Source: Pelagibacterales bacterium SAG-MED37
Lineage (GTDB): Bacteria; Pseudomonadota; Alphaproteobacteria; Pelagibacterales; Pelagibacteraceae
Assembly: GCA_014653605.1 (NCBI GenBank)
Contig: JACWEG010000001.1
Location: forward strand, 1 to 64,000
DNA length: 64,000 nucleotides
Direction: 5' to 3'
A program made the translations under genes and the position numbers. Below are positions 59,361 to 64,000 of the stretch, piece after piece. Position 1 is the first letter of the stretch, and every line of letters begins with the position of its first letter. A model generated the notes under the pieces. It did not search any database. It had not been told where the DNA came from and worked only from the letters and a program-made list of their open reading frames with translations.

Positions 59361-61583
59361 ATGAAGATTAAGAATGTAGTGGTGATTGGCTCAGGAACAA
59401 TGGGAAGTGGTATTGCTGCTCATTTATGTAATGCAAATGTGCCTGTAACTTTACTTGATTTAAAAACAGAAATTAGTGAAAAAGCAAGAGAGAAAATCCA
59501 TAAGTCTAGACCTCCATTATTAATTGATAAATCAAAAATTAATAACATTAAAGTTGGAAATATTTCTGACGACTTTGATGTAGTCAAAGAGGCTGATTGG
59601 ATCGTTGAGGCGGTAGTTGAAAGAATTGATATTAAACATCAAATTTATGAAAAGATATTTAAAGTAAGAAAAGAGGGGGCTATTGTTTCTTCCAATACAT
59701 CGTCAATTCCAATTAAAGTATTATCTGAACATTTAACAGATAATGAGAAAAAAGATTTTTGTATCACACATTTTTTTAACCCAGTTAGATACATGGGCTT
59801 ATTAGAAATAGTAAAAAATGAAAATAATGATCTTGAAAAAATTAATCAGTTAAAGGAATTCTGTGAAATTGAATTAGGTAAAGGAGCTATTATTTGTAAT
59901 GATACCCCAGGATTTTTAGGAAATAGAGTTGGTGTTTATGCCATGCAAATAGCAATGACTGAGGCTTTTAAGATGAAACTTTCAGTCGAAGAAGCGGATG
60001 CAATTTTTGGAAGACCAATGGGAATTCCAAAAACAGGAGTATTTGGTTTATATGATTTAATCGGAATTGATTTGATGGCCGATGTATTAAAAAGTTTTAT
60101 CAAAGAATTACCAGAGACCGATGAATTTCACGAAGTTGCAAAAGAAATTCCATTAGTGAAAAAATTAATTGAGACAGGCTACACAGGAAGAAAAGGAAAA
60201 GGTGGATTTTATAGAATGAACAAAACTGGAGCTATAAAAGTTATGGAAGCTATCAATCTAGAGTCTGGTGATTATTCACCTAGTAAAAAGATTGATGTTA
60301 AATCAGACAAGGTAGATCTTAAAGGATTGATCAATAGAAAAGACAAATATGGTGAATATGCTTGGTCTGTAATATCAAAAATAATTAAATATGCATCTTC
60401 ATTAGTTCCAGGAATTACAAAAGAATTTAATGATATTGATGAAGCAATGAGGCTTGGATTTAACTGGGCCAAAGGACCTTTTGAAATGCTTGAAGAAATA
60501 GGGGTTAAAAATTTCTTTGATAAAGTTGATGATTTTTCAGGAAATAGTTTCTTGGAAAAATTATCTAAATCTAAGAATGAAAATTTTTATGGTGAAAGAC
60601 AAAAATATACAAATATTGAAACTTTAGGTAAAGTTAAGAAAACAGCATCAAGTTCTGATGGAAATGATTCTGCTAAAATTTATAGGTTTAATGATTATAA
60701 TATCGTTGAGTTTACCACTAAAGCTAATGCTTTAGATTATGATTCCATGGATGCCCTGAAAAAAGCAACTGATAAACCTTTAATTATAATTAATGAAAGT
60801 ATGCAATTTTCAGCGGGTGTAAACTTAACTTACACAATGCAATTTGCTGACAAAAATGATTTTAAATCTATTGAAAAATTTATTAAATACTTCCAAGAAA
60901 CATGTAAGCATTTAAAATATTCAAAATACCCAGTAATTTCTGCTCCTTCTGGATTAACATTGGGGGGTGGATTCGAAGTAATGGTGCAAAGTAATTTTGT
61001 AGCTTCGCATACAAATATTGTAGTTGGACTAGTTGAAACTATTGTCGGTTTAATTCCTGCAGGTGGCGGATGTAAGGAGATGTTAGCAAGATGGCTTGAT
61101 ACTGATGAAGCAAAATTAAATCCTAATTTTGCTCCCCTAAAAGTTTTTGATATCATTGGATATGGTAAGACAGCCACGTCACCAGTTGAAGCAGAACCTT
61201 TGAAATACTTAAGGCCAAGTGATAAAAAAATAATGAATAGAAATAGTTTATTAGAAGTTTCTAAAGAAATTCTGAATGAAAATAAAAATTTTAAACCACC
61301 TGAAGAACTAAGATTTAAATTACCTGGAAAAGCTGTAAGAGGTGAAATGGATAAAATTTTAGAAAAACTTTATAATGATAAAGTGATATTAGATCATGGA
61401 GTTGAGGTTGCTAAGGAACTTGCACATGTTTTGAGTGGTGGTGATACTACAATTGATAAAACTTTATCTGAAGATGATTTGTTTAAATTAGAGCTTGATG
61501 CTTTTATGAAACTGATTGAAACTCAAAAAACACAAGATAGAATTAAACATACTCTCTCAACTGGTAAGCCTTTAGTTAACTAA
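59361..61583 (+). CDS. 3-hydroxyacyl-CoA dehydrogenase / enoyl-CoA hydratase fusion (FadN-like)
   Basis: 740 residues. The dehydrogenase comes first: NAD motif VVIGSGTMGSGIAAHLCNA (7-25), then SNTSSIPI and THFFNPVRYM, with the C-terminal 3HCDH domain to about 400. The hydratase domain follows (about 440-640): SAGVNLTY, GLTLGGGFEVM and LVETIVGLIPAGGG. This order is that of Bacillus FadN and opposite to FadB/FadJ. It would run two beta-oxidation steps on an acyl-CoA. Starts 13 bases after the PotC-like gene, so probably part of the same operon. Confidence 0.87.
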   Translation: MKIKNVVVIGSGTMGSGIAAHLCNANVPVTLLDLKTEISEKAREKIHKSRPPLLIDKSKINNIKVGNISDDFDVVKEADWIVEAVVERIDIKHQIYEKIFKVRKEGAIVSSNTSSIPIKVLSEHLTDNEKKDFCITHFFNPVRYMGLLEIVKNENNDLEKINQLKEFCEIELGKGAIICNDTPGFLGNRVGVYAMQIAMTEAFKMKLSVEEADAIFGRPMGIPKTGVFGLYDLIGIDLMADVLKSFIKELPETDEFHEVAKEIPLVKKLIETGYTGRKGKGGFYRMNKTGAIKVMEAINLESGDYSPSKKIDVKSDKVDLKGLINRKDKYGEYAWSVISKIIKYASSLVPGITKEFNDIDEAMRLGFNWAKGPFEMLEEIGVKNFFDKVDDFSGNSFLEKLSKSKNENFYGERQKYTNIETLGKVKKTASSSDGNDSAKIYRFNDYNIVEFTTKANALDYDSMDALKKATDKPLIIINESMQFSAGVNLTYTMQFADKNDFKSIEKFIKYFQETCKHLKYSKYPVISAPSGLTLGGGFEVMVQSNFVASHTNIVVGLVETIVGLIPAGGGCKEMLARWLDTDEAKLNPNFAPLKVFDIIGYGKTATSPVEAEPLKYLRPSDKKIMNRNSLLEVSKEILNENKNFKPPEELRFKLPGKAVRGEMDKILEKLYNDKVILDHGVEVAKELAHVLSGGDTTIDKTLSEDDLFKLELDAFMKLIETQKTQDRIKHTLSTGKPLVN

Positions 61584-62219
61584 CATTCTTAGAGAATTAA
61601 TAAAGTCAGGCCTTAGTACATATTGAGATTTATCTAAGTATTTTATTGTCCCTAAAGCTTCTAATCCGTAAATTACTTTTCCAATAGGGGTATACTCAGT
61701 CTCATATAATGGTTCATCTTTAAGAATTATAAAGAATTGACTATCTTCAGTATTATATTTTTGTGTTCTAGCAAAACCAACACTACCTTTATCAAAACTA
61801 AATGGAGAGTCTACTTCTGAGTTAATCGTTCCTAATCCAGATTTTCCAGTTCCAATTTTTCCATAGTCAATATTTCCTTTTTTACCAAACTCTAAGTCTC
61901 CTGCTTGAACAAGTGTATCTTTAATTACTCTATGAAAAGCAATATCATCATATGCTTTAGATCTAACTAATTCTTTAAATCTTTTTACAGCCTCAGGTGA
62001 AATTTCAGGGTAAAGCTCAATAATAACATTTCCACATGTAACATTTAAAATGGCAATATTTTTTGGATTATCAAAATTAATCTTTTGAGGATCATAACTT
62101 TTTATAAATAAACATTTGTCTTTTATCAAAAAGAAAGAACCAAAAAAAAATATCGCTAAAATAACAATAAAAGTAAAAATTATTTTTTCTAAATTTGATG
62201 CTCTTATTTTTTTGATCAT
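61572..62219 (-). CDS. Membrane-anchored cyclophilin-type peptidyl-prolyl isomerase
   Basis: 215 residues. One N-terminal helix (about 13-31) anchors a periplasmic cyclophilin domain starting LNVTCGNVIIELYPEISPEAV. AFHRVIKDTLVQAGD and GSVGFARTQKYNTEDSQFFIIL carry the active-site region. It speeds proline isomerisation in envelope proteins. Overlaps the convergent FadN-like gene by 12 bases and the upstream HExxH gene by 4. Confidence 0.88.
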   Translation of the reverse strand: MIKKIRASNLEKIIFTFIVILAIFFFGSFFLIKDKCLFIKSYDPQKINFDNPKNIAILNVTCGNVIIELYPEISPEAVKRFKELVRSKAYDDIAFHRVIKDTLVQAGDLEFGKKGNIDYGKIGTGKSGLGTINSEVDSPFSFDKGSVGFARTQKYNTEDSQFFIILKDEPLYETEYTPIGKVIYGLEALGTIKYLDKSQYVLRPDFINSLRMLVN

Positions 62220-62950
62220 AAAATAAAATTTTGATCAATTTTGAGTAGATTACTTTTAATATACTGTATTTTTCTTTTTAAAATTGGATCAAGATTATTT
62301 AAATTTACTCCAATCATTAAATGGGAAAAAACCTCTGCCATATCCTCAGAAGCGGTAGATTGAGAATATTCAGAAAAAAAACCTTCAGTTCTAATATAAG
62401 TACTTAGCCCTAATTTATCTGTACAGGTGGAGCATTCAGCATATTCGAATTCTTTGACATTAAATTTAGACCAAACATCTTCATCAAATAATTGTTTAAA
62501 ACTATCATTTATAATATGGAACACTTCATGGTGGATTACACGTTCAAAATAATCTTCGTTAAATTTGATATCTAAGATTAATGTTTTCATTACATGATCA
62601 GGGATTCCAGCAGTATTAATATTTGATATGGATAAATCCTCACACAGGACTATGTATTTAAGATTAATTTTTTTAAGAAATTCTTGACTATATCTATTTA
62701 AATTTTTTTTAATCATTTTGTATTTTTGATCGAGAATTTTCTTTTCAGAATTATAACAATTTATATTTTTTTCAACACCGAGTGTAAAAGGTTGTTTAGC
62801 ATATAAGTATCTCAGTTTGTTTGGAGTTTTAATGTCATAAATTTCTAAATTTGGAATTTTTATAAGATTATAAATAGTATCAGCTTGAGTTTGAGTGAAA
62901 ATAAATAAAGATAGTATAATTAATCTAATTAAGCTCATAAATTTACACAT
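62216..62950 (-). CDS. Putative zinc metallopeptidase, secreted
   Basis: 244 residues (ATG at 62950; a second ATG at 62938 is equally possible). A signal peptide covers about residues 5-23. The zinc motif HEVFH (141-145) is followed by ASEDMAEVFSHLMI, where a glutamate may be the third ligand. A CxxC-like pair lies in YAECSTCTDKLG. I do not recognise a named family with certainty. It overlaps the cyclophilin gene, so both may act on envelope proteins. Confidence 0.7.
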   Translation of the reverse strand: MCKFMSLIRLIILSLFIFTQTQADTIYNLIKIPNLEIYDIKTPNKLRYLYAKQPFTLGVEKNINCYNSEKKILDQKYKMIKKNLNRYSQEFLKKINLKYIVLCEDLSISNINTAGIPDHVMKTLILDIKFNEDYFERVIHHEVFHIINDSFKQLFDEDVWSKFNVKEFEYAECSTCTDKLGLSTYIRTEGFFSEYSQSTASEDMAEVFSHLMIGVNLNNLDPILKRKIQYIKSNLLKIDQNFIL

Positions 62951-62991
62951 AGAAGATATTCCAATTTAGATGAATGTGATACAATTTTACT

Positions 62992-63951
62992 GTGAAAAAA
63001 AAAAGAAATAAAGATCCAATCCAACCAGTAAGTGGAACTAAAGTGCCACGGTTTGCTGGACCTTCAACATTTGCAAGATTACCTGAGCTAAGAGATGTGG
63101 AGAGTTGTGATGTTGCAATTGTCGGGATTCCATTTGATGCTGGAACCAGTTACAGACCAGGTGCAAGATTTGGACCCCAAAGTATTAGACAAGCTTCCAG
63201 ACACTTAAGAACAAATTACCATCCAAGCTATGATGTTGAACCTTTTAAAGTACAACAGGTAGCTGATGCAGGAGATATTACTTGCAACCCATTCAACATT
63301 GAAGAAGCAATTAAACAAATAGAGGTGGGAGCTGAAGAATTATTAAATAAAGTTGGGGGAATTATAAGTCTTGGTGGTGACCACACAATTGCATTTCCAT
63401 TGTTAAAAGCTGTTAATAAAATTAACAATGGTCCAGTAGCTTTAGTGCATTTTGATGCTCACCTAGATACTTGGGACACTTATTTTGGTGCACCTTACAC
63501 TCACGGTACGCCCTTTAGAAGAGCAAGGGAAGAAAATTTATTTTTAGATGATGCTTCAATGCATGTAGGTATAAGAGGACCTTTGTACAGTAGAGATGAT
63601 ATCAAAAATGATGAAAGTTTTGGATTTAAGATCATTCACTGTGATGAGTTTCAAACTCAAGGAACTGATAAAATTGCTGAAAGAATTAAAAAAAGAGTTG
63701 GAGATAACCCTCTATATTTATCTATTGATATAGATGTATTAGATCCTGCTTTTGCCCCCGGAACTGGTACACCAGAAATTGCTGGAATGACCTCAAGAGA
63801 AATGGTTAACACTATAAGAGGTTTATCAGGTTTAAATTTAATTTCAGCTGATGTTGTTGAGGTTTCACCAGCTTATGATCATGCTGAAGTAACCTCTCTT
63901 GCTGCAGCAACAATAGTTTATGAATTAACTAATTTGTTTGCAAAAAAATAA
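62992..63951 (+). CDS. speB: Agmatinase-family ureohydrolase
   Basis: 319 residues with a GTG start; no in-frame ATG precedes it. Manganese ligands are seen in GGDHTIAFP (His131), HFDAHLD (Asp155, His157, Asp159) and SIDIDVLDPAFAPGTG. Agmatinase splits agmatine into putrescine and urea. Guanidinobutyrase or guanidinopropionase activity is equally compatible, since the specificity loop cannot be read with confidence. It lies near a polyamine-type importer but is separated from it by two minus-strand genes. Confidence 0.82.
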   Translation: MKKKRNKDPIQPVSGTKVPRFAGPSTFARLPELRDVESCDVAIVGIPFDAGTSYRPGARFGPQSIRQASRHLRTNYHPSYDVEPFKVQQVADAGDITCNPFNIEEAIKQIEVGAEELLNKVGGIISLGGDHTIAFPLLKAVNKINNGPVALVHFDAHLDTWDTYFGAPYTHGTPFRRAREENLFLDDASMHVGIRGPLYSRDDIKNDESFGFKIIHCDEFQTQGTDKIAERIKKRVGDNPLYLSIDIDVLDPAFAPGTGTPEIAGMTSREMVNTIRGLSGLNLISADVVEVSPAYDHAEVTSLAAATIVYELTNLFAKK

Positions 63952-63971
63952 GGAAAGGTTAGGAGTCTGCT

Positions 63972-64000
63972 ATGGAAAATAAAAAAAATTTTTATATAGA
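63972..64000 (+). CDS. Start of an unknown gene, cut by the window end
   Basis: An ATG at 63972, 20 bases after the ureohydrolase stop and preceded by a purine-rich AGGAAAGGTTAGGAG, opens a frame that begins MENKKNFYI and runs out of the window. Nothing can be said about its product. It is probably cotranscribed with the ureohydrolase gene. Confidence 0.4.

Noticed and set aside
60830-61177. A 115-residue minus-strand open frame inside the FadN-like gene
   Set aside because: Lies over conserved enoyl-CoA hydratase motifs read on the plus strand; no sign of its own function.
62992-63951. Agmatinase as part of the PotABCD-like import operon
   Set aside because: Two minus-strand genes lie between them, so cotranscription is not possible; any link is only functional.

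Overview
This window looks like a piece of a streamlined marine alphaproteobacterial genome of the SAR11 / Pelagibacterales type. The evidence is the very AT-rich sequence, short or overlapping gene junctions, almost no sequence without a gene, a circularly permuted two-piece tmRNA (an alphaproteobacterial trait), ThyX instead of ThyA, and many ABC uptake systems for small organic nitrogen compounds. This assignment rests on reading the sequence; no database search was run. I see no insertion sequence, prophage, CRISPR array, rRNA or canonical tRNA. I also see no recognisable transcription factor or two-component gene in the 64 kb, so the regulation visible here consists of hairpins, terminators and palindromes.

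Layout. 1-11751: housekeeping genes (dxs end, aroC, pdxH, a polyprenyl diphosphate synthase, an S49 peptidase, glyQ-glyS, ppdK), then a minus-strand pair of an FkbM methyltransferase and a PQQ-type sugar dehydrogenase homologue. 11832-12090: permuted tmRNA on the minus strand, back to back with thyX. 13061-18430: mrp, then hflK-hflC-DUF2065-degP-miaA. 18484-29281: a plus-strand run of branched-chain amino acid synthesis (ilvB-ilvH-ilvC-leuA) leading into the cell-shape genes mreB-mreC-mreD-mrdA-rodA. 29331-34972: an amine/hydroxy acid group (DadA-like oxidase, DMT permease, 2-hydroxyacid dehydrogenase, histone-deacetylase-like hydrolase), msrB, a glutaredoxin, a DUF2805 protein and a LysE-type exporter behind a terminator-like leader.

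35062-47785: two complete HAAT-family (Liv-type) ABC importers with AzlCD exporter genes, a CsiD/GlaH-type glutarate 2-hydroxylase and a ProC-like reductase between them. 47861-61583: the most interesting region. A minus-strand operon (luciferase-like flavin monooxygenase, DUF1185 protein, alpha/beta hydrolase, aldehyde dehydrogenase, DMT permease) is divergent from an EutA-like Asp/Glu racemase homologue, an ectoine-hydrolase-type M24 protein, a complete PotABCD-like ABC importer and a FadN-like 3-hydroxyacyl-CoA dehydrogenase/enoyl-CoA hydratase fusion. Taken together this resembles import and oxidative ring opening of a cyclic nitrogen compound, followed by deacylation or oxidation steps. 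61572-64000: a membrane-anchored cyclophilin, a HExxH protein, an agmatinase-family ureohydrolase and the start of one more gene.

Two recurring designs stand out. In two import operons a strong intrinsic terminator lies directly after the binding-protein gene and before the permease genes. Near-perfect palindromes lie between promoter and start codon of two binding-protein genes.
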